A DNA stretch of 64,000 nucleotides from JBCCMA01 sp045107005 (lineage in GTDB: Bacteria; Pseudomonadota; Gammaproteobacteria; Steroidobacterales; JBCCMA01), in assembly GCA_045107005.1 (NCBI GenBank), contig JBGCFP010000080.1, forward strand, positions 59,455 to 123,454. Reading direction: 5' to 3'. This document shows, in pieces, positions 1 through 9,011 of the stretch. Numbering within the stretch: position 1 is the first letter of the stretch; each line of letters starts with the position of its first letter. The notes beneath the pieces are model-generated. The model worked only from the letters and a program-made list of their open reading frames with translations. It was not told the DNA's origin and made no database searches. The position numbers and the translations under genes are program-made.

Positions 1-1
1 G

Positions 2-577
2 CCGTGGGCGACTGACGGGTGGCAAGCCAGCGGACAGAGTCGACGTCGGGTCAGCGTGATCGACGCGAACGGTACGACATTGACGACCACGCTCCGGCGC
101 AGCGGCGCCTACTGGCGCGCCGAGCAAGACGACGGATTCAGCCATGTTGTTGCGCATGAGCACAACACCTCGTCCGGGGCTAGCAACGTTACCGTCCTGA
201 CCAACGGTGTGCAGGAACAGGTACGGCTCCATACACTGACCGGCGCTGTTCGAGTCCAGTGGCAGGATCGCACCTGGGAGCTGCGCACCGCGCCGCTCTA
301 CCCGGTCACTCGTGCCGACGCCAGTGACGACAACAAACCTGGCGCGCCGATGCCGGGCAAGATTGTCAAACTGCTGGTGGCCGCTGGCGACGTGGTTTCC
401 AAGGGCCAGGCTTTGGTCGTGATGGAAGGCATGAAGATGGAATTGACGATTACTGCTGCACGTGACGGTCAAATCAAGACCGTGCATTTTGCGGTGGGCG
501 ATCAGGTGGAGGCCGAAGTGCCCCTGGTGGAACTTGAAGCGGTCGATGTGGATCTGAAAAACAAAGAGGACGACTGA
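2..577 (+). CDS. Acyl-CoA carboxylase biotin-containing subunit, C-terminal part (5' truncated)
   Basis: This is the C-terminal end of the biotin carboxylase/biotin carrier subunit of an acyl-CoA carboxylase, probably the methylcrotonyl-CoA type of leucine degradation. The frame is open to the left edge (reads PWATDGWQASG...), so the gene starts outside the window and the GTG at 56 is internal. A biotinyl-carrier domain occupies the last 80 or so residues, with the biotinylation motif MEGMKMEL and a preceding PMPGKI. The PW..DGW segment before the carrier domain is typical of methylcrotonyl-CoA carboxylase alpha subunits. The stop directly abuts the ATG of the next gene, suggesting one operon. 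Propionyl- or geranyl-CoA carboxylase are alternatives. Confidence 0.9.
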   Translation, partial: PWATDGWQASGQSRRRVSVIDANGTTLTTTLRRSGAYWRAEQDDGFSHVVAHEHNTSSGASNVTVLTNGVQEQVRLHTLTGAVRVQWQDRTWELRTAPLYPVTRADASDDNKPGAPMPGKIVKLLVAAGDVVSKGQALVVMEGMKMELTITAARDGQIKTVHFAVGDQVEAEVPLVELEAVDVDLKNKEDD

Positions 578-1345
578 ATGATATTGGAGAGCGCGAAAGC
601 CATCGTTTCCGGCGGCGCATCAGGTCTTGGACACGCGGTGGCCAAGCACGTGATTGATGCCGGCGGCAGCGTCACCATTGCCGACGTAAATGAAGAGCAA
701 GGTCACGCAGCCGCCGAGGAACTCGGTTCCAACGCCACGTTTGTTCGAACGGACGTCAGCGATGAGGCCGCCGTTGAAAAGGCCGTCGCCGCTGGGGTCA
801 GCGCGATGGGAGGCGTGACGCTGGCGGTGAGTTGCGCTGGCATCATTGGCGCCGCGATGGCGCTGGGAAAAAAGGGCCCGATGCCGGGCGCGAAGTTCGC
901 CCAGGTTCTGCAGGTCAATTTGCTCGGCTCGTTTTTGCTGTCACGCTGTGCCGCCGACGCCATGCGCGACAACCCCGAATCGCCCAACGGCGAGCGCGGT
1001 GTGATCGTCAACACCGCTTCGGTCGCCGCGTATGAAGGTCAGATTGGACAAGCCGCGTACTCGGCGTCAAAAGGTGGCGTCGTTGGCATGACGTTGCCGC
1101 TGGCGCGTGAGTTCGCGCGCTACGGCGTTCGCGTACTCGCCATAGCGCCGGGCATTTTTCGCACGCCCATGGTAGCGGGCTTGCCCGATTCGGTACAGGA
1201 ATCGCTCGGCGCGCAGATTCCGTTTCCATCACGTCTTGGAAAACCGGAAGAGTACGCCCACATGGTTGCGAGCATCTACGGCAACCCAATGCTCAACGGC
1301 ACAACGATCCGCCTCGACGGCGCGATCCGGATGCAACCCAAATAA
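578..1345 (+). CDS. Short-chain dehydrogenase, 3-hydroxyacyl-CoA dehydrogenase (HSD10-like)
   Basis: A classical SDR of 255 residues that most resembles type II 3-hydroxyacyl-CoA / 2-methyl-3-hydroxybutyryl-CoA dehydrogenase (HSD17B10). It should oxidise hydroxyacyl-CoA with NAD in the cytoplasm. Visible features are the N-terminal Rossmann motif GGASGLG, the NAD-specificity acidic residue after beta-2 (IADVN), the NTAS segment and the catalytic YSASK followed by the PG.F.TPM loop. The start codon follows the carboxylase stop without a gap, so the two are probably translationally coupled and act in branched-chain acyl-CoA catabolism. The substrate is inferred from the neighbour and the family resemblance. 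Confidence 0.88.
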   Translation: MILESAKAIVSGGASGLGHAVAKHVIDAGGSVTIADVNEEQGHAAAEELGSNATFVRTDVSDEAAVEKAVAAGVSAMGGVTLAVSCAGIIGAAMALGKKGPMPGAKFAQVLQVNLLGSFLLSRCAADAMRDNPESPNGERGVIVNTASVAAYEGQIGQAAYSASKGGVVGMTLPLAREFARYGVRVLAIAPGIFRTPMVAGLPDSVQESLGAQIPFPSRLGKPEEYAHMVASIYGNPMLNGTTIRLDGAIRMQPK

Positions 1346-1359
1346 AGCTGGAGAGATCT

Positions 1360-2787
1360 GTGAATTCGATCATTCGATTACTGCTTGCCCTAGCCTTCGC
1401 GTACGGCGCAACCGCCTGCTCAACCAGCACCGTCACGAATACGCCCGGGCCAAGCACCATGGCGCCCAAGAACACGACGGCATTTCAAATTCCTGTGCAC
1501 TATCGAACGCTCGACAACGGTCTGAAAGTGGTGGTCTCGCCCGACTCTTCGGTGCCGACTGCAACGGTCGCGGTCTACTACAACATCGGGTTTCGCATTG
1601 AGCCGCGTGATCGCACGGGCTTCGCCCATTTGTTTGAGCACTTGATGTTCCAGGGGTCGGAAAATCTGGGCAAGATGGAGTTCATTAAACTGGTCCAGGG
1701 CAATGGCGGCGTGCTGAACGGCTCGACCCGCTTTGACTTCACCAATTACTTTCAGGCCGTGCCGGCGCATCGCCTCGAAACCATCCTGTGGGCAGAAGCC
1801 GATCGCATGCGTGGCCTGGATATTTCCCAGGAAAACCTGGAGAACCAGCAAGGCGTCGTGAAAAACGAAGTCAAGGTAAACGTGCTGAACCGACCCTATG
1901 GCGGCTTTCCGTGGCTCGACATGCCTCAGTATGCGAACGAAAATTGGTACAACGCGCACAATTTCTACGGCGATCTGGAAGACCTTGATGCTGCGACCCT
2001 TGACGATGTTCAAGCGTTCTTCGACACGTTTTACGCGCCGAACAACGCCGCGGTCGTCGTGGTCGGCGATGTCGACGTAGAACAAGCGTTCGCACAAGTG
2101 AAGCAGTATTTCGGCGACATCAAGAGCGCCCCGCAACCGCCGCCGGTCGATATCTCCGAGCCGCGCCAGGTCAAAGAGAAGCGTTTTAGCCGTAAAGATG
2201 CACTGGCGCCCAAGCCCGCCGTCGCCCTCGCCTGGCACATGCCGGCGCGCGGCACCCCTGAATACTTCGCGATGGGGGTGATCGACCAGGTGTTGATGCA
2301 AGGCAGCGATTCGTTGCTGCACAAGACCATTGTCAACGACAAGGGCTACACCGATCGTGTGTTCGGCGGTATCAACATGCTGGGCAATATGTATAACTAC
2401 AACGGCCCGATGACCTTGACCGCGGCGACCATCCACAACCCGGATGTCAGCGCCGACCAGATCATTGAACAGATTGAGTCCGTTCTGGAGAGTCTGCGAA
2501 CCACGCCGCTAACCGACGCGCAGCTCAAGCGCGCGATGGTCAAGCTGCGCTCCGGGTTTTACGATGCCGTCGGCGGCTCGACCCGCTTCGGTACCGCCGA
2601 CCTGCTGGCGTCGTTCGCGCTGTTCGATGACGACCCGGCGCGCATCAATCGTCTCGAGCGAGAGTTTGACGCCGTCACGCCGGAACTGATCCAGCGCACC
2701 GTGCGCGATTATCTGCGCCCAACCAATCGCACGGTACTCACCATCGAACCCGGTGCGGCCAGCGCGAACACTGGAGCAAACCCATGA
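1360..2787 (+). CDS. M16 family zinc metallopeptidase, catalytic subunit (lipoprotein)
   Basis: A 475-residue insulinase/pitrilysin-type (M16B) zinc peptidase. The inverted zinc motif HLFEH is followed by the distal zinc-ligand glutamate region (ENLENQQGVVKNEV) about 75 residues later. The N-terminus is a signal peptide with a lipobox-like YGATAC, so the protein is probably a periplasm-facing lipoprotein. The GTG start at 1360 is preceded by GGAGAG. The stop overlaps the start of the next gene (ATGA), which encodes the partner subunit, as in other bacterial M16B heterodimers where one chain carries the zinc site and the other the substrate-binding R/Y pair. Confidence 0.92.
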   Translation: MNSIIRLLLALAFAYGATACSTSTVTNTPGPSTMAPKNTTAFQIPVHYRTLDNGLKVVVSPDSSVPTATVAVYYNIGFRIEPRDRTGFAHLFEHLMFQGSENLGKMEFIKLVQGNGGVLNGSTRFDFTNYFQAVPAHRLETILWAEADRMRGLDISQENLENQQGVVKNEVKVNVLNRPYGGFPWLDMPQYANENWYNAHNFYGDLEDLDAATLDDVQAFFDTFYAPNNAAVVVVGDVDVEQAFAQVKQYFGDIKSAPQPPPVDISEPRQVKEKRFSRKDALAPKPAVALAWHMPARGTPEYFAMGVIDQVLMQGSDSLLHKTIVNDKGYTDRVFGGINMLGNMYNYNGPMTLTAATIHNPDVSADQIIEQIESVLESLRTTPLTDAQLKRAMVKLRSGFYDAVGGSTRFGTADLLASFALFDDDPARINRLEREFDAVTPELIQRTVRDYLRPTNRTVLTIEPGAASANTGANP

Positions 2788-4157
2788 ACATCAAGATCCT
2801 GCTGACCGCGCTGATTGCCGCCGTGTCGATGTCGTCCGTTGCACGTGAAGCCCCACCGCTGGGCGGCGAACCGCGCGAATACCGCCTGCCAGCCTCGACC
2901 ACCGTGTCGCTGCCCAACGATATGAAAGTGACGCTGGTGCCCTTCGGAAATATTCCGAAAGTGACGATCGTCGTGTCGGTGGCCGCGGGCAACGCCCACG
3001 AAGGCGAGCACAATTGGCTTGCCGATCTGACCGGTCAGATGCTGCTCGAAGGCGCGGCCGACATGGACAGCGACGGTCTGGCGGCCGCCGCGGCCGATAT
3101 GGGCGGCGAGATTGGGGTCAGCGTCAGTGTCAATCAAACGCAAGCTGCGTTGGACGTGCTCAGCGAGTTTGGCGCCGATGCTGTCGCGCTGCTTGCCGAT
3201 GTCTTGCGACGTCCGACACTGCCCGAGTCCGAGCTCGACCGGGTGCGCAGTAACTTGCTCAAGAATCTGTCGATCTCCAGACAACAGCCCGGCACGCTCG
3301 CCAGCCAGGCGTTCCGTAAAGCCATTTTTGGCGATCACCCGTACGGCGCTGGCCTGCCCGATCCTGAGGCGTTCGGCGCACTGGGTATTGAGCAGATACA
3401 ACAGTTTCACGGCACACAGTTTGGTGCCGGTGGCGGTCACATTTACGTGGCCGGTCAGTTCGATCGCAGCGCCGTGTTGCAGGCGATCCGCGACGCGTTC
3501 GGCGACTGGGCAACGGTCACCAATACCGCCCTGCCCGAGCCGCCGCGTCGTCCGGCCCCCGGGCTAACGTTTATCGACCGCCCTGATGCACCGCAGTCAA
3601 CGCTGTACCTCGGGCTACCGGTGGTGGATCCGTCGCACCCCGACTACACGGCGTTGAGCTAGATGAATACCTTGCTCGGTGGCTCGTTCAGCAGCCGCGT
3701 GACGAGCAACATTCGCGAAGACAAAGGCTACACTTACTCGCCGCGCAGTCGCGTGAGCGTAAACAAAGGCAGCGGGTACTGGGTGCAAACGGCCGACGTT
3801 ACGACCAACGTCACCGGTCCGGCCATCGACGAAATTGTCAATGAAATTGAGCGGCTGCAGACCGAGGCGCCCGACGTCGACGAGCTCACGCGGATCAAAA
3901 ACTATCGCATCGGCACGTTTGTCCTGGGCAACGCCACCCGCTCAGGCCTGATCTCGCAGCTGCAGTTCCTGCGCACGCATGGGCTTGGTCCCGACCACTT
4001 GGCCGGTTTCGTTGAGCGGCTCAACGCCATCACACCACAGCAAATTCAGCGCATCACACGCGACTATCTGAACGTCGCCGATATGACGCTGGTCGTGGTG
4101 GGCGATCCGGCCACGGTCCCGGCTCAGCTCGAGTCCGTGGAGCGAATTCGTCGGTAA
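2784..4157 (+). pseudogene. M16 family peptidase, non-catalytic subunit, interrupted by an in-frame amber stop
   Basis: This is the HxxEH-less partner of the upstream M16 peptidase, 458 codons if read through. At the place of the zinc motif it reads GEHNWLADL, so it is not catalytic. A TAG at 3660-3662 interrupts the frame; the same frame continues immediately with MNTLLGGSFSSR and the R/Y motif REDKGYTYSPRS, then a normal C-terminus to 4157. The TAG lies in the most conserved stretch of the family (A.L..MN.LLGG), where a hydrophobic residue is usual, so a single-base change such as TTG to TAG explains it. The product may be truncated at 292 residues, lacking the R/Y pair; restarted at ATG 3663; suppressed; or the stop may be a sequence error. 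The N-terminus has a signal peptide. Confidence 0.85.
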
Positions 4158-4172
4158 TCCGCTCGCGCAGCC

Positions 4173-4201
4173 TGTACGAAAACCGTCAAGCGCACTATAC
4201 T
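4173..4201 (+). promoter_or_regulatory. Possible promoter of etfBA
   Basis: TATACT at 4196-4201 is a good -10 match about 60 bases before the etfB start, in a gap of about 100 bases with no other gene. The -35 region is poor (around 4173-4178). The etfB start has a good ribosome site, GGAGA, 8 bases before the ATG. Confidence 0.25.
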
Positions 4202-4260
4202 TCGGCGCTGCGCCGCAGCAAGAGCGGGGCAGCAGCTGGAAGACTTATGGAGACCTGTGA

Positions 4261-5007
4261 ATGAAAATCATCGTTTGCGTCAAACGCGTTATCGATTACA
4301 ACGTACGCGTGCAAATTAATCGCGACGGTGACGGCGTCGTGACCGACGGCGTTAAAATGAGCATGAACCCGTTCGATGAGATCGCGGTGGAAGAAGCCTT
4401 GCGTTTGAAAGAAGCCGGCAAGGCCACGGAAATCATTGCGCTGAGCATCGGCGACAAAACCAGCGAACAACAGCTCCGCACCGCATTGGCCATGGGGGCC
4501 GACCGCGCCATCCTGGTCAGCACCGATTCGGCACCGGCGCCACTGACGGCAGCGCGCGCCATTTTGAACGTGGTGGAAAAAGAACAGCCCCACCTGGTGA
4601 TGCTGGGCAAGCAGGCCATTGACGACGACCGGAATCAAACGGGTCAAATGCTCGCCGCGCTGTGGGATCGCCCGCAGGCTACGTTTGCGTCCGAACTGGT
4701 CGTAGAGGGAGACACCGCCACGGTGACCCGCGAAGTGGATGCCGGTCTCGAGACCATCGAAGTCGACCTTCCCGCGGTCATGACGACCGATTTGCGGCTC
4801 AACGAGCCGCGTTACGTCAAACTGCCTGACATCATGAAAGCCAAGCGCAAGCCACTCGACACCGTGGATTTAAGCAGCATGGATCTGGCCGCAGCGCCGA
4901 ACGTGACGACCAGCGACTTTGTGCCGCCGCCCAAACGGGAAGCCGGGACGATGGTTGAAGACATTCCGGCCTTGATTGAGGCCCTGAAAGCACGGGGGCT
5001 TGCCTGA
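4261..5007 (+). CDS. etfB: Electron transfer flavoprotein subunit beta
   Basis: The beta subunit of the cytoplasmic electron transfer flavoprotein, which takes electrons from acyl-CoA dehydrogenases and passes them to ETF-quinone oxidoreductase. The 248-residue length, the N-terminus MKIIVCVKRV, the MNPFDEIAVEEALRLKE segment and the AMP-binding DDDRNQTGQM stretch are characteristic. The next gene encodes the alpha subunit and overlaps by one base (TGATG), so the pair is co-translated. Its place downstream of acyl-CoA catabolic genes is consistent with fatty or branched-chain acid oxidation. Confidence 0.97.
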   Translation: MKIIVCVKRVIDYNVRVQINRDGDGVVTDGVKMSMNPFDEIAVEEALRLKEAGKATEIIALSIGDKTSEQQLRTALAMGADRAILVSTDSAPAPLTAARAILNVVEKEQPHLVMLGKQAIDDDRNQTGQMLAALWDRPQATFASELVVEGDTATVTREVDAGLETIEVDLPAVMTTDLRLNEPRYVKLPDIMKAKRKPLDTVDLSSMDLAAAPNVTTSDFVPPPKREAGTMVEDIPALIEALKARGLA

Positions 5008-5948
5008 TGACTGCGACTCTTTTGATTGCCGAGCACGACGGACAAACACTCAACGCCGCCACCGCCAAAGCGCTCACCTGCGCGCGCGATATCGGCAGCG
5101 TTCACATTGCCGTATTTGGCGATAGCGCCACGGCCGTCTGTGATGCCGCCGCGCAGCTCGAAGGCGTAGACAAAGTTCTGAACATCTCGAACGCGGCCAA
5201 TGCGCAACCGCTCGCCGCCGTGCTTGCTCCTCAGATCGTTGCGCTGGCCGCCGACTATCGTCACGTTGCTTTGCCATCGACAACCTTTGGCAAGGATCTC
5301 GCACCGCGCGTTGCCGCCCTGCTCGGCGCGCATCAGGTGAGCGACGTGATGAAAGTCATTTCCCCAACCGCATTCCAACGGCCCATTTACGCCGGCAACG
5401 TCCTCATCACCGAGACCGTCAATGACGACTCGAAGATCGTACTGACGGCGCGCACCGCATCCTATGCCGCAGCGGAGAATGGCGGCGACCCGGCGCCCGT
5501 GGAAGACGCCAGTATTGCGGCCGAACTGCCCACCCACACACGCTTTAAGTCGATCAGCGCATCGTCTTCGGAGCGCCCGGATCTGCAGGCTGCCGCGTGG
5601 GTGGTTTCCGGCGGACGAGGCGTCGGCAGCGAAGAGAACTTCAGCGTCATCTACGATCTCGCTGATCGCCTGGGCGCCGGAGTCGGCGCGTCGCGTGCCG
5701 CGGTTGACGCTGGTTTTGTTCCCAATGACATGCAGGTTGGCCAGACCGGCAAGATCATTGCCCCTGACGTCTACTTCGCGTTTGGCATTTCCGGTGCCAT
5801 CCAGCACATTACCGGCATCAAGGATGCGGGCACCATCGTCGCGATTAACAAGGACGGCGAAGCGCCGATCTTCGAGGTGGCTGATATCGGCCTGGTCGGC
5901 GACTTGTTCGAGATCGCACCGAAGCTTGCAGAAGCCTTGGGCAAGTAG
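5007..5948 (+). CDS. etfA: Electron transfer flavoprotein subunit alpha
   Basis: The FAD-carrying alpha subunit of ETF, 313 residues, a normal length. The C-terminal FAD domain is recognisable from GRGVGS, GQTGKIIAPDVYFAFGISG, the IQH.TGIKD motif and the VADIGLVGDLFE tail. It is co-translated with etfB. No ETF-quinone oxidoreductase gene lies in the window. Confidence 0.97.
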   Translation: MTATLLIAEHDGQTLNAATAKALTCARDIGSVHIAVFGDSATAVCDAAAQLEGVDKVLNISNAANAQPLAAVLAPQIVALAADYRHVALPSTTFGKDLAPRVAALLGAHQVSDVMKVISPTAFQRPIYAGNVLITETVNDDSKIVLTARTASYAAAENGGDPAPVEDASIAAELPTHTRFKSISASSSERPDLQAAAWVVSGGRGVGSEENFSVIYDLADRLGAGVGASRAAVDAGFVPNDMQVGQTGKIIAPDVYFAFGISGAIQHITGIKDAGTIVAINKDGEAPIFEVADIGLVGDLFEIAPKLAEALGK

Positions 5949-5978
5949 CACCGCCCAGCACAGTTGCGGTAGCGGACC

Positions 5979-7133
5979 ATGCCACTGTCGAAACCGGGTG
6001 TTCTGGCGGGTTACCTGGACGACCTTCGCGAGCGTGGCTACGATGACGATCCCGACCAGCGCCAGATTGCCTCTGCGCTGGACGACGTCCGCGTCGCGTT
6101 AGCTAAAACCCAGAGCACGTCGAGCCACTGGCCGTTTTCGAGACGGCGAAAGGTCGATCCGGTCAAAGGTTTGTACATTCACGGCGATGTGGGTCGTGGC
6201 AAAACCTACCTCATGGATATGTTCTACGATCGTCTCGTCGAACGGCGCAAGCTGCGCCAGCATTTCCACCGGTTCATGCAGCGCGTGCACCACGATCTAA
6301 ACCAACTCAAGCATCAGACTGACCCGCTCACCATCGTCGCGGCCGATCTGGCGGAGCGTTACCGAGTGATCTGTTTTGACGAGTTTTTCGTCTCGGACAT
6401 TGCAGATGCAATGCTGTTGGGCGGATTGTTTACGCAGATGTTCCGGCGCGGCGTCACGTTGATCGCCACGTCCAACGTGGCGCCGGACGATCTCTATCGC
6501 GACGGTCTGCAGCGCAGTCGTTTCCTGCCGGCGATCGACCAACTCAACGCACACTGTCGCGTCATTTCGACCAGCGGGGCGAACGACTATCGCTTACGCC
6601 TCCTCGCCTCAACGGACAGCTATCGTCATCCACTCAGTGCCGCTACGCACCAGGCCCTGGCCGAGAGTTTTGATTTACTGGCCCCCGGGCCCGGCAGCGG
6701 GCCCGGCGAAATCAATATTCACCACCGCCCGATCCCATTTGTGCGACGTGCGAACGGCATCGCATGGTTTGATTTTGACGCGCTGTGCCGCGGCCCGCGA
6801 GGCGTGGCTGACTACATCGAGATCGCGCGAACGTTCAAGACCATTTTGCTTTCCGGTGTGCCCACTCTTGACGCCACGCTGGAGAATGAATCACGGCGCT
6901 TTATCGCACTGGTCGACGAATTCTACGACCAGGGCATCAATTTGCTGATGTCTGCCAATGAGCCTGTGGACCAGCTCTATCAGGGAAGCAAACTCACGTT
7001 CGAGTTTCGCCGCACGCAAAGTCGTCTGCGCGAAATGCAGAGCACCGAGTACTTGGCCCGGCCGCGCGATTTCCGGGCGACGACAACCAAAACGACCGAG
7101 TCAGATCCCTCGATTACTGCACGGTCACCGTAA
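5979..7133 (+). CDS. zapE: Cell division protein ZapE (AFG1-like ATPase)
   Basis: A 384-residue AFG1/ZapE-type P-loop ATPase that associates with the Z-ring in proteobacteria. The Walker A motif GDVGRGKT lies near residue 70 and Walker B VICFDEFF near residue 131, followed by the family block ADAMLLGGLF and the TSN sensor segment. The HRFM..VH segment after Walker A is also typical. The gene lies 30 bases downstream of etfA, and its last 20 bases overlap the convergent DUF4399 gene on the other strand. Confidence 0.95.
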   Translation: MPLSKPGVLAGYLDDLRERGYDDDPDQRQIASALDDVRVALAKTQSTSSHWPFSRRRKVDPVKGLYIHGDVGRGKTYLMDMFYDRLVERRKLRQHFHRFMQRVHHDLNQLKHQTDPLTIVAADLAERYRVICFDEFFVSDIADAMLLGGLFTQMFRRGVTLIATSNVAPDDLYRDGLQRSRFLPAIDQLNAHCRVISTSGANDYRLRLLASTDSYRHPLSAATHQALAESFDLLAPGPGSGPGEINIHHRPIPFVRRANGIAWFDFDALCRGPRGVADYIEIARTFKTILLSGVPTLDATLENESRRFIALVDEFYDQGINLLMSANEPVDQLYQGSKLTFEFRRTQSRLREMQSTEYLARPRDFRATTTKTTESDPSITARSP

Positions 7134-7575
7134 TTTTTGGGGACATGACCGGCGGCGAATGCGGCACGTGAATGAAGTTACCGAGCAGAAGTTGCAGTGA
7201 ATGTTCACCTGGCGACAATTCAATGCTGGTTTCGGTTTGGCCCCCGCCAAAGTGCCGCACGTTGTCCGTGGCCGGTAGCGGCGCCGTCAAGTCCGGCAAT
7301 TCGTCGACGTCAATGAGCAGGTGGTGATGGCCGCTGTTCTTGGCATCGACCCCAGCGGGTGCCACGCCCATGCCGCGTAAACCGAACACGACGCGCAGCG
7401 GCGAAGACACCACGTCACCGTCCTTGAGCGACACAAAGTAAACCTCGACAGAATTCGCGCTGTCGGTCGTCGGTGCCTTGGTGTCTGTCATGGGTTCCTT
7501 GGCAGCGTGGTGATCGGCACACGCCATCTGCATGATCAGCGCCGTGGCGCCAAGTATAGCAAATCGTCGAATCAT
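7114..7575 (-). CDS. DUF4399 domain lipoprotein
   Basis: An exported 153-residue protein with an N-terminal signal and a cysteine at about residue 19 (LIMQMAC), probably a lipoprotein. The mature part carries the DUF4399 features: an F.SLKDGDVV.SP segment, a histidine cluster GHHHLLID, a FGGGQTE segment and LSPGEHSLQLLLGNF. The function of DUF4399 is not established. The His-rich site suggests metal binding, but that is only inference. It is convergent with zapE, with overlapping 3' ends. Confidence 0.85.
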   Translation of the reverse strand: MIRRFAILGATALIMQMACADHHAAKEPMTDTKAPTTDSANSVEVYFVSLKDGDVVSSPLRVVFGLRGMGVAPAGVDAKNSGHHHLLIDVDELPDLTAPLPATDNVRHFGGGQTETSIELSPGEHSLQLLLGNFIHVPHSPPVMSPKITVTVQ

Positions 7576-7690
7576 TCGTCGCTGTTCCTTTTTCAGTCTG
7601 AAGTACTGCAGCCGTCAGCACTGCGTTGGAGAAAACTCTTTCTCAGGGCTCTGAGTGTAACCAAATCTCGCCAGGCACCGAAAGAGCAGG

Positions 7691-8164
7691 CTAAGGCGTG
7701 CGCAGAAAATAGGAGTAAAACTGGCTGTCCCGCTCGTAGCCCAGTCCCTCATACAATTTCTGCGCCGCTTTGTTGTTGATCTGGGTACTGAGCAATAGCC
7801 CTTTCGAACCGGTGGCGACAGAATGTGCGCGCGCCGCTTCCATCAACTCGCGACCTACGCCTCGCCGACGCGCCGTCTTGCTCACAAACAGATCATTGAG
7901 AATCCACAGCGCTTGCCCCGACACGGACGAAAACGACGGAAACAGCTGCGTAAAACCCAGTCCCAAACCGGAATCAGCATCCAGAGCGAGAAAAATGACG
8001 GAGTCAAACTGCCGCAGCCTCGCTTCGAGAAACGACTCCGCCAGCGCGCGCTGGCTGGCCTGGCCGTAGAATCGACGGTAGTTATCGAACAACGGCACCA
8101 GCGTTTCGAGATGATGCAGTCTGGCTTGAACGACGCGCAGCGCACGCGAATTCTTCGCCACCAT
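7691..8164 (-). CDS. GNAT family N-acetyltransferase
   Basis: A GCN5-related acetyltransferase of 157 residues. The acetyl-CoA binding motif A is RRRGVGRELM, preceded by the beta-4 strand LFVS; motif B follows as NNKAAQKLYEGLGYER. The frame extends far upstream without coding character, and I set the start at ATG 8164, immediately after the stop of the preceding isomerase gene (TGA-A-ATG), implying co-translation. The substrate cannot be told from the sequence. Confidence 0.87.
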   Translation of the reverse strand: MVAKNSRALRVVQARLHHLETLVPLFDNYRRFYGQASQRALAESFLEARLRQFDSVIFLALDADSGLGLGFTQLFPSFSSVSGQALWILNDLFVSKTARRRGVGRELMEAARAHSVATGSKGLLLSTQINNKAAQKLYEGLGYERDSQFYSYFLRTP

Positions 8165-8165
8165 T

Positions 8166-8870
8166 TCAGTCCGCCGCGTCCGCTTGGTTTTCTGGACGCG
8201 CGCGATCAAAGGCATCCAGTGCGAGCGCGCGGTCACAGATGCCGCGCAAGACCGGATAGCCAGACACGTCACACTCGAAACGCCGCGCGTTATACATCTG
8301 GCCGACCAGTACGATATCGGCCATACCCGGCGTGTCGCCATGACAAAACTGACCGGTGAGAGGGCTGCGCGCAAGTCGGGTTTCGAGTGCGGTGAATCCA
8401 AGCTCAACCCAGTGCGCGTACCACGCACTTTTCGCATCCTCGCTAATGCCAGCCGGGCCGCGCAGGTATTGCAATACGCGCAGGTTGTTAAGCGGATGGA
8501 CATCGCAGGTTATCGTGGCGCACAGACTGCGCACTCGCGCTCGCTCGGCTGGCCGTACCGGCAACAGAGCGGGCCACGGGTACATCTCTTCGAGATACTC
8601 GATGATAGCCATGGACTGCGACAACACTTGATCGTCGATGCACAACGTGGGTACAAGGCCTTGGGGGTTGAGAGCACGATAGTCATCACCGTGCTGCGCG
8701 CCGCCGTCGCGAATCAAATGTACGGACCGAATCTCGTGCGCAATGTCTTTCAGATTCAGCGCAATCCGAACGCGGTACGCGGCGGTACTGCGCCAGTAGC
8801 TGTAGAGCAGCGGCGGTGATGTAGGCGTTGATTGGCTCAAAGTCGTCCCCAAGGTCGCAACGTGATCCAT
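8166..8870 (-). CDS. maiA: Maleylacetoacetate isomerase (zeta-class glutathione S-transferase)
   Basis: A 234-residue zeta-class GST, the family that isomerises maleylacetoacetate to fumarylacetoacetate in tyrosine and homogentisate degradation. The N-terminal thioredoxin fold reads YWRSTAAYRVRIALNLK, where the usual catalytic motif is SSCS/TxRVRIALxxK; here STAAY replaces the serine-serine-cysteine, so the cysteine is absent. NPQGLVPTL, QSMAIIEYLEE and the C-terminal helical domain with CDVHPLNNLRVL are typical. The first 20 residues have little similarity to the family, so the true start may be a little inside. It is transcribed with the GNAT gene and divergently from the MarR regulator. 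Confidence 0.88.
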   Translation of the reverse strand: MDHVATLGTTLSQSTPTSPPLLYSYWRSTAAYRVRIALNLKDIAHEIRSVHLIRDGGAQHGDDYRALNPQGLVPTLCIDDQVLSQSMAIIEYLEEMYPWPALLPVRPAERARVRSLCATITCDVHPLNNLRVLQYLRGPAGISEDAKSAWYAHWVELGFTALETRLARSPLTGQFCHGDTPGMADIVLVGQMYNARRFECDVSGYPVLRGICDRALALDAFDRARPENQADAAD

Positions 8871-8968
8871 GCGCCGGCCAAGTCATGGCTCTGTGCGCGC
8901 CTCGTCAAAAAAGTCGGCAACCGGATAAATTTCGTCCGACCAGCGATAGCGCGTAATATGTGTGCAGG

Positions 8969-8983
8969 TTCGGCGCAGCCGAA
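8969..8983. promoter_or_regulatory. Inverted repeat, candidate operator between maiA and marR
   Basis: A perfect inverted repeat TTCGGC-GCA-GCCGAA lies in the 141-base divergent gap, 29 bases before the MarR gene. MarR proteins commonly bind such palindromes at their own promoter. No binding is shown here. Confidence 0.35.
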
Positions 8984-9011
8984 AAATTGGTGAATAGCGG
9001 ATTCTATAGTA

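Noticed and set aside
1420..2436. 338-residue minus-strand frame in the M16 gene
   Set aside because: Shadow of a clear zinc peptidase.
3660..3662. TAG as a programmed stop or pyrrolysine codon
   Set aside because: No pyrrolysine machinery is seen, M16 subunits do not use it, and a point mutation is simpler. Selenocysteine would need TGA.
4812..5951. 379-residue minus-strand frame over etfBA
   Set aside because: Antisense shadow of etfB and etfA; composition reflects the opposite strand.
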